Shown: positions 5,988 through 12,865 of the stretch, piece after piece | Layout: every line of letters begins with the position of its first letter | How positions within the stretch are numbered: position 1 is the first letter of the stretch | Assembly: GCA_947628975.1 (NCBI GenBank) | Contig: CANRBW010000027.1 | Location: 1 to 12,865 of the forward strand | Source: an uncultured Oscillospiraceae bacterium | GTDB lineage: Bacteria > Bacillota > Clostridia > Oscillospirales > Oscillospiraceae | Direction: 5' to 3' | Length of the DNA stretch: 12,865 nt | Translations under genes and position numbers: made by a program | Notes under the pieces: generated by a model | What the model saw: only the letters and a program-made list of their open reading frames with translations | The model's database searches: none | Told to the model about the DNA's origin: nothing

Positions 5988-7892
5988 ATGGCAAAGAAGC
6001 AGTTCAAGACCGAATCCAAGCGTCTGCTGGACCTGATGGTGAACTCCATCTACACCCACAAGGACATCTTCCTGCGGGAGCTGATCTCCAACGCCAGCGA
6101 CGCCATCGACAAGCTGGCCTACAAGGCCCTCACCGACGACAAGGTGGGCCTGGACCGGGGGGACTTCCGCATCCTCTTGGTCCCCGACAAGGCCGCGCGG
6201 ACCCTGACCGTCTCGGACAACGGCATCGGCATGACCCAGGAGGAGCTGGAGCAGAACCTGGGCACCATCGCCCGCAGCGGCTCCTTCCAGTTCAAGAAGG
6301 AGATGGACCAGCCCCGGGAAGATGTGGACATCATCGGCCAGTTCGGCGTGGGGTTCTACTCCGCCTTCATGGTGGCCGACCAGGTCACCGTCCTCTCCCG
6401 GGCCTACGGGGAGGACGCCGCCCACCGCTGGACCAGCAGGGGCGCTGACGGCTACACCGTGGAGGAGGCCCAGCGGGAGGGTCCGGGGACCGACGTGATC
6501 CTCCACCTCAAGCCCCAGGCCGACGGGGAGGACTACGACTGCTTCCTGGACCCCCAGTACCTGGCCTCCCTGGTGAAGAAGCACTCCGACTACATCCACT
6601 ACCCCATCCGCATGGAGATGGAGCACTCCCACCTCAAGCCCGCCCCCGACCCCAAGCCGGAGGACTACCAGCCGGAGTACGAGACCCACCGGGCCTGGGA
6701 GACGCTGAACTCCATGGTGCCCCTGTGGAACCGGCCCAAGAAGGACGTGACCCAGGAGGAGTACGACCAGTTCTACAAGGAGAAGTTCGGCGACTGGCAG
6801 GACCCCCTGAGTTACACCCATGTGTCCGCCGAGGGGGCGGTGAACTACAAGGCCCTGCTCTACATCCCCGCCCAGGCGCCCTACGACTACTTCACCCGGG
6901 ACTTCCAGAAGGGCCTCCAGCTCTACTCCTCCGGGGTGCTCATCATGGACAAGTGCGCCGACCTCCTGCCCGAGCACTTCCGCTTTGTCCGGGGCGTGGT
7001 GGACTCCCCCGACTTCTCCCTGAACATCTCCCGGGAGATCCTCCAGCACGACCGGCAGCTGAAGACCATCGCCGCCAACCTGGAGAAGAAGATCAAGGGA
7101 GAGCTGGAGCGGCTTCTCAAGGAGGACCGGGAGAAGTACCTGACCTTCTGGCGCGCCTTCGGCCCCCAGCTCAAGTACGGCGTGGTGTCCGACTTCGGCC
7201 AGCACAAGGAGCTGCTGCGGGACCTGTTGCTCTTCTGGTCGTCCAAGGAGGACGGCCCCGTCACCCTGGCCGAGTACCGGGCCCGGATGCCGGAGAGCCA
7301 GAAGTACGTCTACTACGTCCGGGGCGAGTCCAGGGAGAAGGCCGCCGCCCTGCCCCAGGTGGAGCGGGTCCTGGACGCGGGCTTCGAGGTGCTCTACCTC
7401 ACCGAGGACATCGACGAGTTCACCGTCCAGATCCTGGCCCAGCAGGAGGACCGGCCCTTCAAGTCGGTCTCCGACCCGGACGCTCTGCCGGAGACCGACG
7501 CCCAGAAGGAGGAGCATGAGCGCAAGAGCGAGGAGAGCAAGCCCCTGCTGGACTTCTGCAAGGAGGTGCTGGGCGACCGGGTCAAGGAGGTCCGCCTGTC
7601 CCAGATTTTGAAGTCCGCCCCGGTGTGCATGACCACCGACGGGCCCATGTCCTTCGAGATGGAGCGGTATTTTGAGAAGGTGGAGGGCCAGGCCCCCATG
7701 AAGGCTGAGCGGGTGCTGGAACTGAACCCGGACGCCCCCGTCTTCGCCACCCTGCAAAAGGCCAGGGAGGAGGACGAGGCCAGGGCCAGGGACTATGTGG
7801 AGATCCTCTACGCCCAGGCCTGCCTCACCGCCAATTTGCCGCTGGAAGATGTGGCCGCTTACACCAAGTTGGTGTGTTCACTGATGCAATAA
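5988..7892 (+). CDS. htpG: Molecular chaperone HtpG (bacterial Hsp90)
   Basis: This 634-residue protein matches the usual HtpG length (E. coli about 624). The GHKL ATPase domain is complete. ELISNASDA is at 31-39, with Glu31 as the expected catalytic acid and Asn35 binding Mg-ATP. DNGIGM begins at Asp77, and GQFGVGFYSAF begins at 117 and forms the lid-proximal Gly loop. The middle domain holds the SREILQ motif with Arg349, equivalent to the gamma-phosphate-contacting Arg. A C-terminal dimerisation domain follows, without the eukaryotic MEEVD tail. The protein remodels client proteins in the cytosol with DnaK. ATG at 5988 follows AGGAG at 5973-5977. It is transcribed alone from a CIRCE-controlled promoter and ends at a strong terminator. 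No key residue appears missing. Confidence 0.98.
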   Translation: MAKKQFKTESKRLLDLMVNSIYTHKDIFLRELISNASDAIDKLAYKALTDDKVGLDRGDFRILLVPDKAARTLTVSDNGIGMTQEELEQNLGTIARSGSFQFKKEMDQPREDVDIIGQFGVGFYSAFMVADQVTVLSRAYGEDAAHRWTSRGADGYTVEEAQREGPGTDVILHLKPQADGEDYDCFLDPQYLASLVKKHSDYIHYPIRMEMEHSHLKPAPDPKPEDYQPEYETHRAWETLNSMVPLWNRPKKDVTQEEYDQFYKEKFGDWQDPLSYTHVSAEGAVNYKALLYIPAQAPYDYFTRDFQKGLQLYSSGVLIMDKCADLLPEHFRFVRGVVDSPDFSLNISREILQHDRQLKTIAANLEKKIKGELERLLKEDREKYLTFWRAFGPQLKYGVVSDFGQHKELLRDLLLFWSSKEDGPVTLAEYRARMPESQKYVYYVRGESREKAAALPQVERVLDAGFEVLYLTEDIDEFTVQILAQQEDRPFKSVSDPDALPETDAQKEEHERKSEESKPLLDFCKEVLGDRVKEVRLSQILKSAPVCMTTDGPMSFEMERYFEKVEGQAPMKAERVLELNPDAPVFATLQKAREEDEARARDYVEILYAQACLTANLPLEDVAAYTKLVCSLMQ

Positions 7893-7900
7893 AACATCGT

Positions 7901-7944
7901 AAAACAGGCCGCGGGAGAACTTTCCCGCGGCCTGTTTTTTGTTT
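7901..7944 (+). terminator. Intrinsic terminator after htpG, possibly bidirectional
   Basis: A 16-bp perfect stem (7901-7916 with 7923-7938), GC-rich in its core (CAGGCCGCGGGA), closes a six-base loop and runs into a T-rich tract (7935-7944). On the minus strand the stem ends in TTTT, so it may also stop the convergent lipoprotein gene, which ends only nine bases away. Confidence 0.92.
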
Positions 7945-7952
7945 TACAGAGA

Positions 7953-9641
7953 TCACGTGAGGCTGAGATATTCCGATACCTGATAGGCGCCCTCTTTCTG
8001 GGCGATCACATACAAAGTGTCCGCTTCCTCGTTGATCAGAGCATATCCGTCCCTGCCGAGGAGAAGATCGCGCACGGAGGGACCACCTTCTATACAGGGC
8101 TCAAAATCCGTAAGCAATTTTCCGCTTGACGCGCGATATAGCGCCCACATATCCTGACCATACAAAATACAGAGATCATCCTCGGCCTCGTTTTTGGCCT
8201 CCAGGTCCCACGCGTCGTTATTCGGACGTTCGATGGCGGTTTGGATGTCTACAACTCCGCCGCAGGGGATGAGTTCTTCCGCGCGGTCATTGATCAACCC
8301 CGCTTGTCCCTCTTGGTCGGTGACAAGATAGAGACCGGAGACATTGACCCTCTGCACGTTGGAATATCCCCGCGGGGAAAGCAGTTCCTTTCCGCTTTGG
8401 TCAACAATGGAGTAAAACCCGTTGTTGTTCAGCACGGCGGAATATTTCAAGAGGAAACTTTTTTCACGATCTGTGTAGGGGTTTGTCAGTTCACCGATCC
8501 GCTCCCCTTTGGTATTCACCGTATATAGATATCCGTTTTCCGGGAAAACGATCGCGGCGCCATTGTAAAACGCACCCAGGTCATCGCCACCAAAGGTCGC
8601 TTTTTGGATCCCGGCAGCGCGATAGTCAATGACAGACGGGGTGTTCTCAAGAGATACCCGGAGATAGTTGGTTTCTTCCCTGTCTGTTCCGCCAACAACA
8701 AAAAGGTCAACATATTTGATGTGTGTGACGGGGTCTTCATGGACCTGGAAATTGTTAATAGAATATGCGTCCAGTTCTTGCGGGAAGCTCCATAGGATCG
8801 TCTCCGCCAATGTATTTCTATCCCGCATTACAAGGTCGTTTGCCTGGAAATAAAAGAGATAGTCTTCTATGCGCTGGGTGTCACCCCAGGTGGTAACGTC
8901 TCCTTCAACCGGCAAATACTCAAGTTCAAAGTGGCTTGGCCTGGTTGAATAATTTACGCTGATCAGCTTTTCTCCGTTGCCAAAGACAACATCCAGGATC
9001 TCATCCTTGTCCCACGGGTACTCTTTGATCAAAGCGCCGTCAGGCCGATACACCGATACGCTGGCGGGAAGCTGCTCGTGCGCGTTTTTGGCCGCGGCGA
9101 TGGCTGTGCCGTAGCCAAAATGCACAACGTCAAAGTCGATGGGCAGTATGGTATTTCCGGCAAGATCCAGGACGCCCTGCTCTCCCATAAAGTTTTCCAC
9201 AATGCTCAAATCATACATCGGAGACAGGGTGACCTCTGTATAGGAACAGGGGATCAACTCTTGACCATTCAGGTCAAATACGCCACGGGAACCCCGCTGC
9301 GTGACCTTTAATACCGTCTGGCTCTTTGTCTGGGAAAAACTTAACGCCTCATATTCACATGGCAGAACGACATTCCCCGCGCTGTCCAGCAATCCATACA
9401 GATTTCCGCTTTCGTTTCTCACAATAAAACGGCCTTGACTGCTGGCTACCGGAGCGTAGTCAGTTTCAAAAAGCATCTCCTGGATGCCGCCGGTGGAAAG
9501 GTCGCCCGCTTCGGGCGTTTCAAGTGTTTGCGGCGTGGCTGGGATGGCGCTGTCTGTCGGCAGCGATCCCCCTTCCTCTCCGCATCCACACAGAAGCAGA
9601 GCCATTGCGAAGATCAGCGCAAAACACTTGCCTGCTTTCAT
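7953..9641 (-). CDS. WG-repeat-like surface lipoprotein
   Basis: This 562-residue protein has a lipoprotein signal peptide with lipobox LCGC and the modified Cys at residue 20, followed by a short Pro/Thr-rich linker. The body has degenerate WG-type repeats of the pattern G-hydrophobic-D-x-x-G-x-x-hydrophobic-P. Clear copies lie at 83-99 (GLLDSAGNVVLPCEYEA), 120-137 and 156-172, and two weaker copies near the C-terminus (around GFYSIVDQSGKELL and GLINDRAEELIPC). The repeat Trp is absent from these copies. WG-repeat proteins are thought to form beta-propeller-like surface structures of unknown ligand. I chose the ATG at 9641, not the in-frame ATG at 9716. GGGAGG lies nine bases upstream, the signal peptide starts there, and the longer form would begin upstream of the promoter. 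It is lower in GC than its neighbours and divergent from an HTH regulator. Confidence 0.85.
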   Translation of the reverse strand: MKAGKCFALIFAMALLLCGCGEEGGSLPTDSAIPATPQTLETPEAGDLSTGGIQEMLFETDYAPVASSQGRFIVRNESGNLYGLLDSAGNVVLPCEYEALSFSQTKSQTVLKVTQRGSRGVFDLNGQELIPCSYTEVTLSPMYDLSIVENFMGEQGVLDLAGNTILPIDFDVVHFGYGTAIAAAKNAHEQLPASVSVYRPDGALIKEYPWDKDEILDVVFGNGEKLISVNYSTRPSHFELEYLPVEGDVTTWGDTQRIEDYLFYFQANDLVMRDRNTLAETILWSFPQELDAYSINNFQVHEDPVTHIKYVDLFVVGGTDREETNYLRVSLENTPSVIDYRAAGIQKATFGGDDLGAFYNGAAIVFPENGYLYTVNTKGERIGELTNPYTDREKSFLLKYSAVLNNNGFYSIVDQSGKELLSPRGYSNVQRVNVSGLYLVTDQEGQAGLINDRAEELIPCGGVVDIQTAIERPNNDAWDLEAKNEAEDDLCILYGQDMWALYRASSGKLLTDFEPCIEGGPSVRDLLLGRDGYALINEEADTLYVIAQKEGAYQVSEYLSLT

Positions 9642-9687
9642 GGTACCGTTCCTCCCATAATTATATAGGCCGATATTGGCTAATATG

Positions 9688-9716
9688 ATTATATACCGTA
9701 TTCGGATAATATTCAA
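9688..9716 (-). promoter_or_regulatory. Sigma-A type promoter of the lipoprotein gene
   Basis: On the minus strand, TTGAAT (9711-9716) and a perfect TATAAT (9688-9693) are 17 bp apart. Transcription would start near 9681, about 40 bases before the chosen ATG. The -35 box lies entirely inside the left arm of the 12-bp inverted repeat, so a protein bound to the repeat should block this promoter. Confidence 0.7.
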
Positions 9717-9741
9717 GTGGAAAGTGAGGCTTGAATATTAT
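9706..9741. repeat. Perfect 12-bp inverted repeat with 12-bp spacer: candidate operator
   Basis: ATAATATTCAAG (9706-9717) is the exact reverse complement of CTTGAATATTAT (9730-9741), separated by 12 bases. The left arm contains the lipoprotein -35 box; the spacer holds the regulator's GTGAGG ribosome site; the right arm ends in the first two bases of its ATG. The layout fits an operator for the adjacent HTH protein, or an RNA hairpin affecting its translation. That it is functional is an inference. Confidence 0.75.
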
Positions 9742-9943
9742 GATGTCTTACGCACGCTTGTGGGAGACGATGAAAGAGCGAGGGGTCACGCAGTACGCCC
9801 TGATCAAATTCCACCATGTCAGCGCGGCGCAGATCACCCGCCTCCGGCGAAATGAGAGCGTCAGCACCCACACCATCGAAATGTTCTGCCGCATTTTGAA
9901 CTGTCGAGTGGAGGACATCATGGAGTATGTTCCAGACCCGTGA
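9740..9943 (+). CDS. Small Cro/C1-type HTH transcriptional regulator (HTH_26 family)
   Basis: This 67-residue protein is made almost solely of a Cro/C1 helix-turn-helix domain. Visible features are YARLWETM at the start, the recognition region VSAAQITRLRRNESVSTHT (28-46), and the family's closing pattern FCRILNCRVEDIMEY (49-63). Proteins of this size are typical repressors of mobile or accessory loci. The start at 9740 is preferred because GTGAGG (9724-9729) sits ten bases upstream; ATG 9743 or TTG 9731 are alternatives, the latter too close to that site. It is divergent from the lipoprotein gene, and a perfect inverted repeat lies between them. Autoregulation and repression of the lipoprotein are therefore likely but unproven. 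I could not settle on a plus-strand promoter for it. Confidence 0.88.
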   Translation: MMSYARLWETMKERGVTQYALIKFHHVSAAQITRLRRNESVSTHTIEMFCRILNCRVEDIMEYVPDP

Positions 9944-9970
9944 CCGCCTCCGCGCCCCTTTTGTCGTGCC

Positions 9971-9999
9971 TTGCCTTTTGGGGCGGAAAGTGGTATGAT
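9971..9999 (+). promoter_or_regulatory. Sigma-A type promoter of thyA
   Basis: TTGCCT (9971-9976, four of six) and TATGAT (9994-9999, five of six) are 17 bp apart, with a start expected near 10006 and a leader of about 35 bases. Confidence 0.7.
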
Positions 10000-10040
10000 A
10001 GAGGGCGCCGCGCGGAAAATACGTCGAGGAGGGGGCCGCC

Positions 10041-10871
10041 ATGAGTTACGCGGACACGGTATTTCTCCAGAACTGCCGGGACATCCTGGACCACGGGGTC
10101 TGGGACACCGACCTGCCCGTCCGCCCCCGGTGGGAGGACGGGACGCCGGCCCACACGGTGAAGCGCTTCGGCGTGGTGAACCGCTACGACCTGCGCCGGG
10201 AGTTTCCCATGCTCACTGTGCGGCGGCAGTATTTCAAGTCCGCTGTGGACGAGCTGCTGTGGATCTGGCAGAAGAAGTCCAACAACATCAAGGACCTGAA
10301 CTCCCACGTCTGGGACGCCTGGGCGGACGAGGCGGGCTCCATCGGCAAGGCCTACGGCTACCAGCTGGGGGTGGTCTACGACTTCCCGGAGGGCCGGATG
10401 GACCAGGTGGACTGGCTCCTCAAGACCCTGCGGGAGAACCCCGCCTCCCGGCGGATGGTCACCAGCATCTTCAACCACCACGACCTCAAGGAGATGGCCC
10501 TTCAGCCCTGCGCCTGGTCCATGACCTTCAACGTCAGCGGCCGCACACTCAACGGCATTTTGAACCAGAGGAGCCAGGATATGCTCACCGCCAACGGCTG
10601 GAACGTGATGCAGTACGCCGCCCTGCTGATGATGCTGGCCCAGGTGTCCGGCCTGGAGGCGGGGGAGCTGGTCCACGTCATCGCCGACTGCCACATCTAC
10701 GACCGCCATGTCCCCCTGGTGGAGGAGCTGCTGCGGCGGGAGCCCTACCCCGCCCCCACCGTCACCCTGGACCCCGCCGTCACGGATTTTTACGCCTTTA
10801 CCAAGCAGAGTTTCACCGTGGAGGGATACCAATATCACGAGCTGGCAGGGGCCATCCCGGTGGCGGTGTAG
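10041..10871 (+). CDS. thyA: Thymidylate synthase ThyA (B. subtilis/phi3T-like variant)
   Basis: This 276-residue enzyme converts dUMP and methylene-tetrahydrofolate to dTMP and dihydrofolate in the cytosol. The nucleophile is Cys157 in ALQPCAWS. The QRSQDM motif (dUMP phosphate contacts), the GWNVMQY block and DCHIYDRH (His and Tyr contacting the deoxyribose) follow in order. The C-terminus ends in hydrophobic VAV as is usual. Two sites differ from E. coli ThyA: Ala follows the catalytic Cys instead of His, and the N-terminal loop reads DGTPAHT instead of DRTGTGT. Both features recall the B. subtilis/phi3T ThyA group (as I remember it), so this is a family variant and not damage. ATG at 10041 follows GAGGAGGG (10026-10033). 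No dihydrofolate reductase gene is adjacent. It has its own promoter. Confidence 0.96.
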   Translation: MSYADTVFLQNCRDILDHGVWDTDLPVRPRWEDGTPAHTVKRFGVVNRYDLRREFPMLTVRRQYFKSAVDELLWIWQKKSNNIKDLNSHVWDAWADEAGSIGKAYGYQLGVVYDFPEGRMDQVDWLLKTLRENPASRRMVTSIFNHHDLKEMALQPCAWSMTFNVSGRTLNGILNQRSQDMLTANGWNVMQYAALLMMLAQVSGLEAGELVHVIADCHIYDRHVPLVEELLRREPYPAPTVTLDPAVTDFYAFTKQSFTVEGYQYHELAGAIPVAV

Positions 10872-10879
10872 GCGTCCCC

Positions 10880-10908
10880 TTGTAAACGGCTCTCCTGTGT
10901 GATATACT
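10880..10908 (+). promoter_or_regulatory. Sigma-A type promoter of the BI-1 family gene
   Basis: TTGTAA (10880-10885) and TATACT (10903-10908) are 17 bp apart. A start near 10915 leaves a 27-base leader holding the GAGG ribosome site. No terminator is visible between thyA and this promoter, so read-through from thyA is also possible. Confidence 0.65.
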
Positions 10909-10941
10909 ATCTCTCGATTTTAAAAAGCGAGGTGTTTTTCC

Positions 10942-11673
10942 ATGCCGGAAAATTTCTATCCTGAACAGCCCCAGTCCTTTGGCGTCCAGCGGCAGGAATC
11001 TCTGAGCCGCTACACCGCCAAGACCTTCGGCATCATGTTCCTGGGTCTGCTGGTGACCTTTGGCGTCGCCTGGGGCCTGGCCTGGACCGCGCCGGGGCAG
11101 TTGCTCCTGTTCAACGCCCTGACCGCCATGCCCTGGATCCAGCTGGTCATCCTGGTGGCCGAGCTGGTGGTGGTCATCGCCATGTCCGCCATGATCAGAA
11201 AGCTCTCGCCCGCGGCCGCCGGGGCCTGCTTTTTCCTCTACGCCGTCCTCACCGGCCTGACCTTCTCCATGATCTTTTTGTCCTTCGAGTTGACCACCCT
11301 GGTGCTGGTGTTCGGCTTCACCGCCCTCTACTTCGGCGGCATGGCCCTCTTCGGCTATCTGACCAAGATCGACCTGAGCCGGCTGCGGACCGTCCTGCTG
11401 GGCGGCCTCATCGCCATCGTCATCTTCAACCTGCTCATGCTCTTCATCCCCGCCCTGGAGGTGGCTGACCGGGTGATGTGCACCCTGGGCGTGATCCTCT
11501 TCCTGGGCTTTACCGCCTATGACACCCAGAAGATCAAGAGCTTTTACTACGGCTTTCAGGGGGACGACGCCATGCTGAAAAAGGCCAGCGTCATCTCCGC
11601 CCTGGAGCTCTACCTGGACTTCATCAACCTCTTCCTCTACCTCCTGCGGATCTTCGGCAGAAACCGCGACTGA
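10942..11673 (+). CDS. Bax inhibitor-1/YccA family membrane protein
   Basis: This 243-residue protein has a short hydrophilic N-terminus (about 30 residues) and then seven hydrophobic helices. The diagnostic BI-1 motif AYDTQKIK lies in the C-terminal part, followed by the closing amphipathic stretch ALELYLDFINLFLYLLRIFG. The Asp of the YDTQ motif corresponds to the acidic pair that senses pH in bacterial homologues such as BsYetJ, which leak Ca2+ across the membrane. Length and motif order fit the family (usually 210-240 residues). ATG at 10942 is preceded by GAGG at 10929-10932. It stands alone behind its own promoter and ends in a strong terminator. Physiological role in this organism is not visible from the sequence. 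Confidence 0.94.
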   Translation: MPENFYPEQPQSFGVQRQESLSRYTAKTFGIMFLGLLVTFGVAWGLAWTAPGQLLLFNALTAMPWIQLVILVAELVVVIAMSAMIRKLSPAAAGACFFLYAVLTGLTFSMIFLSFELTTLVLVFGFTALYFGGMALFGYLTKIDLSRLRTVLLGGLIAIVIFNLLMLFIPALEVADRVMCTLGVILFLGFTAYDTQKIKSFYYGFQGDDAMLKKASVISALELYLDFINLFLYLLRIFGRNRD

Positions 11674-11696
11674 CCCCGGCGGGAGACCAGACAGAC

Positions 11697-11736
11697 AAAA
11701 AGGACGGTATGGCAACAGCCATACCGTCCTTTTTTT
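11697..11736. terminator. Bidirectional intrinsic terminator between BI-1 gene and P-type ATPase gene
   Basis: A perfect 17-bp stem (11697-11713 with 11718-11734; core GGACGGTATGGC) has an AACA loop. It is flanked by five A on the left and seven T on the right, so it ends in a U-run in RNA from either strand. It sits 23 bases after one stop codon and 25 bases after the convergent one. Confidence 0.95.
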
Positions 11737-11761
11737 GTCGGAGCAGCGGCCCGCCGCTTCT

Positions 11762-12865
11762 TTAAGACGCGAGGCGCGCCCGGTCCCGGCGGCGGGGGAT
11801 GGTCCAGGCCGCCGCCAGGGCCGCCACCGTCCAGGCCATCAGCCCCGCCAGGGGGAGCCACAGCCGCCCCGCCAGGGGCAGGGCCATGGCGAACAGCCCC
11901 CGCAGGAACCACGCCCCCAGCACAAAGCCCGCCGCCATCGCCGCCACCAGGAGCCGCCTGGGCCAGTTCAGCGGCGCCCCCAGGAGGGCCAGGTTGACCA
12001 GCCCCGCGAAGCCCACCAGCAGCACGCACAGGGTGGACAGCTCCCCCGCCGTCAGGTCCAGCGGCCCGGCCAGGACCACGCACAGCAGCACGTCGCTGAC
12101 CATCACCGCCCCGCCGGGCAGGGCCTTGGAGAAGATGTTGTCCCGAAACCGCCCCCGGACCCGCTCCCGGTTGGGCTCCAGGGCCAGGAAGAAGGAGGGC
12201 GCGCCGATGGTGAGGGCGCTGATGAGGGTCAGCTGGATGGGCTGGAAGGGGTAGCCCACCGGCAGGAAGAGAAAGCAAACCGCCAGGATGACGCTGAAGC
12301 AGGTCTTGGTGAGGAACAGGGAGGCGGAGCGCTGGAGGTTGTTGATGGCCCGCCGCCCCTCCGCCACGATGGCGGGCATGGCGGAGAAGTCCGAGTGCAT
12401 CAGCACCAGCTGGCTCACGTTCCGGGCCGCCTCGCTCCCCGCCGCCATGGCGATGGCGCAGTCGCTCTCCCGCAGGGCCAGCACGTCGTTGACCCCGTCC
12501 CCGGTCATGGCCACGGTGCGGCCCCGCTCCTGGAGGGCCTGGACCAGCCACAGCTTCTGCTCCGGGGTCACCCGGCCGAAGATGGCGTACTCCCCGGCGG
12601 CGGCCTGGGTGGCCTCCTTGGTGGTCAGGGTCCCGGCGTCCACCCACCGGGCGTCCCGGTCGAACCCCGCCTGACGGGCCAGGGCGGCCACCGTCCTGGG
12701 GTCGTCCCCGGAGAGGAGCTTCAGCTCCACCCCCTGCTCCCGGAAGTAGGCCAGGGTCTCCCCGGCGGAGGGGCGCAGGGCGTCGGCCAGCACCGCCAGC
12801 CCCACCGGGACCAGGTCCGCGGGGGGCGTCTCCTCCGGGCCGATGGCCCCGGCCGACCGGCCCAG
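11762..12865 (-). CDS. P-type cation-transporting ATPase (CtpE-like), C-terminal part; N-terminus outside window
   Basis: The visible 367 residues are in frame to the window edge and cover the end of the P (HAD) domain and the C-terminal membrane helices. The hinge motif MTGDGVND lies at 12485-12508, preceded by the LLSGDDPRTV strand-turn and followed by AIAMAAGSEAARNVSQLVL. The next block, INNLQRSASLFLTKT and then LTLISALTIGAPSFFLALEPN, is the pattern of the CtpE branch of P-type ATPases, for which Ca2+ uptake has been reported in mycobacteria. About six membrane helices follow, as expected for M5-M10. The phosphorylated DKTG Asp and the ion-binding M4 helix lie beyond the window. Cation identity is therefore inferred from resemblance only. 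The gene converges on the BI-1 gene, whose homologues also handle Ca2+. Confidence 0.92.
   Translation of the reverse strand: MGRSAGAIGPEETPPADLVPVGLAVLADALRPSAGETLAYFREQGVELKLLSGDDPRTVAALARQAGFDRDARWVDAGTLTTKEATQAAAGEYAIFGRVTPEQKLWLVQALQERGRTVAMTGDGVNDVLALRESDCAIAMAAGSEAARNVSQLVLMHSDFSAMPAIVAEGRRAINNLQRSASLFLTKTCFSVILAVCFLFLPVGYPFQPIQLTLISALTIGAPSFFLALEPNRERVRGRFRDNIFSKALPGGAVMVSDVLLCVVLAGPLDLTAGELSTLCVLLVGFAGLVNLALLGAPLNWPRRLLVAAMAAGFVLGAWFLRGLFAMALPLAGRLWLPLAGLMAWTVAALAAAWTIPRRRDRARLAS

Larger units (their letters stand above)
7945..9950. other. Lower-GC accessory segment (lipoprotein and HTH regulator)
   Basis: Base composition by eye is near 50 percent GC here, against roughly 65-70 percent in the genes on both sides. 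AT-ending codons and A-runs are common. The segment starts right after the htpG terminator and ends before the thyA promoter. I found no flanking direct repeats, integrase or transposase, so transfer is inferred from composition only. Confidence 0.5.

Noticed and set aside
5967..7757. Minus-strand reading frame of nearly 600 codons opposite htpG
   Set aside because: Same cause: htpG is unmistakable on the plus strand and the antisense product is low-complexity Val/Leu/Gly/Gln sequence with no recognisable domain.
9642..9716. 25-residue N-terminal extension of the lipoprotein
   Set aside because: The predicted transcription start near 9681 lies downstream of that ATG, and the shorter form has a good ribosome site and a standard lipoprotein signal peptide.
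9642..9739. A plus-strand promoter for the HTH regulator (GATAAT at 9705-9710)
   Set aside because: No acceptable -35 box lies 16-18 bp upstream; the nearest TTG-containing hexamer is 23 bp away, so I left it unannotated.

Overview
The window looks like a chromosomal stretch from a high-GC member of the Firmicutes (Bacillota), most plausibly a gut clostridium of the Oscillospiraceae type (Flavonifractor/Oscillibacter-like). This is inferred from several signs. Shine-Dalgarno sequences are strong (AAAGGAGGT). Sigma-A style -35/-10 promoters have 17-bp spacers. A perfect CIRCE operator is present, ThyA is of the B. subtilis/phi3T kind, and codons strongly prefer G or C in the third position. 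No rRNA, tRNA, CRISPR array or insertion sequence was seen.

Layout. At the left edge (complement 1-706) lies a truncated CNNM/DUF21-CBS 'hemolysin family' membrane protein. It is divergent from a four-gene plus-strand operon (1013-5863) driven by a near-consensus promoter and preceded by a structured leader of about 168 nt. The operon encodes, in order: a single-pass membrane protein with a Pro/Ser-rich linker and an Ala-rich extracytoplasmic domain of unknown function; a ten-helix type acyltransferase-3 (OafA-like); an MBOAT O-acyltransferase (AlgI/DltB-like); and a DHHW/AlgJ-AlgX-like SGNH esterase-fold protein. Together they look like a cassette that carries acyl (probably acetyl) groups across the membrane and places them on a cell-surface or exported glycan.

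Next is htpG (Hsp90, 5988-7892). Its promoter is overlapped by a perfect CIRCE operator, implying HrcA repression. A strong hairpin terminator follows. Positions of about 7945-9950 form a segment of clearly lower GC with two divergent genes: a WG-repeat-like lipoprotein (complement 7953-9641) and a small HTH_26-type Cro/C1 regulator (9740-9943). Between them is a perfect 12-bp inverted repeat that covers the -35 box of the lipoprotein promoter on one side and the start codon of the regulator on the other. This two-gene unit is probably an acquired accessory module with autoregulation.

The right end returns to high-GC housekeeping genes: thyA (10041-10871) and a Bax inhibitor-1/YccA family membrane protein (10942-11673), each with its own recognisable promoter. 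A bidirectional hairpin terminator then faces the C-terminal part of a CtpE-like P-type cation ATPase (complement 11762-12865), which runs off the window.

The points most worth a second look are the unassigned first gene of the acylation operon and its leader, the CIRCE control of htpG, and the low-GC lipoprotein/regulator pair with its palindromic operator.
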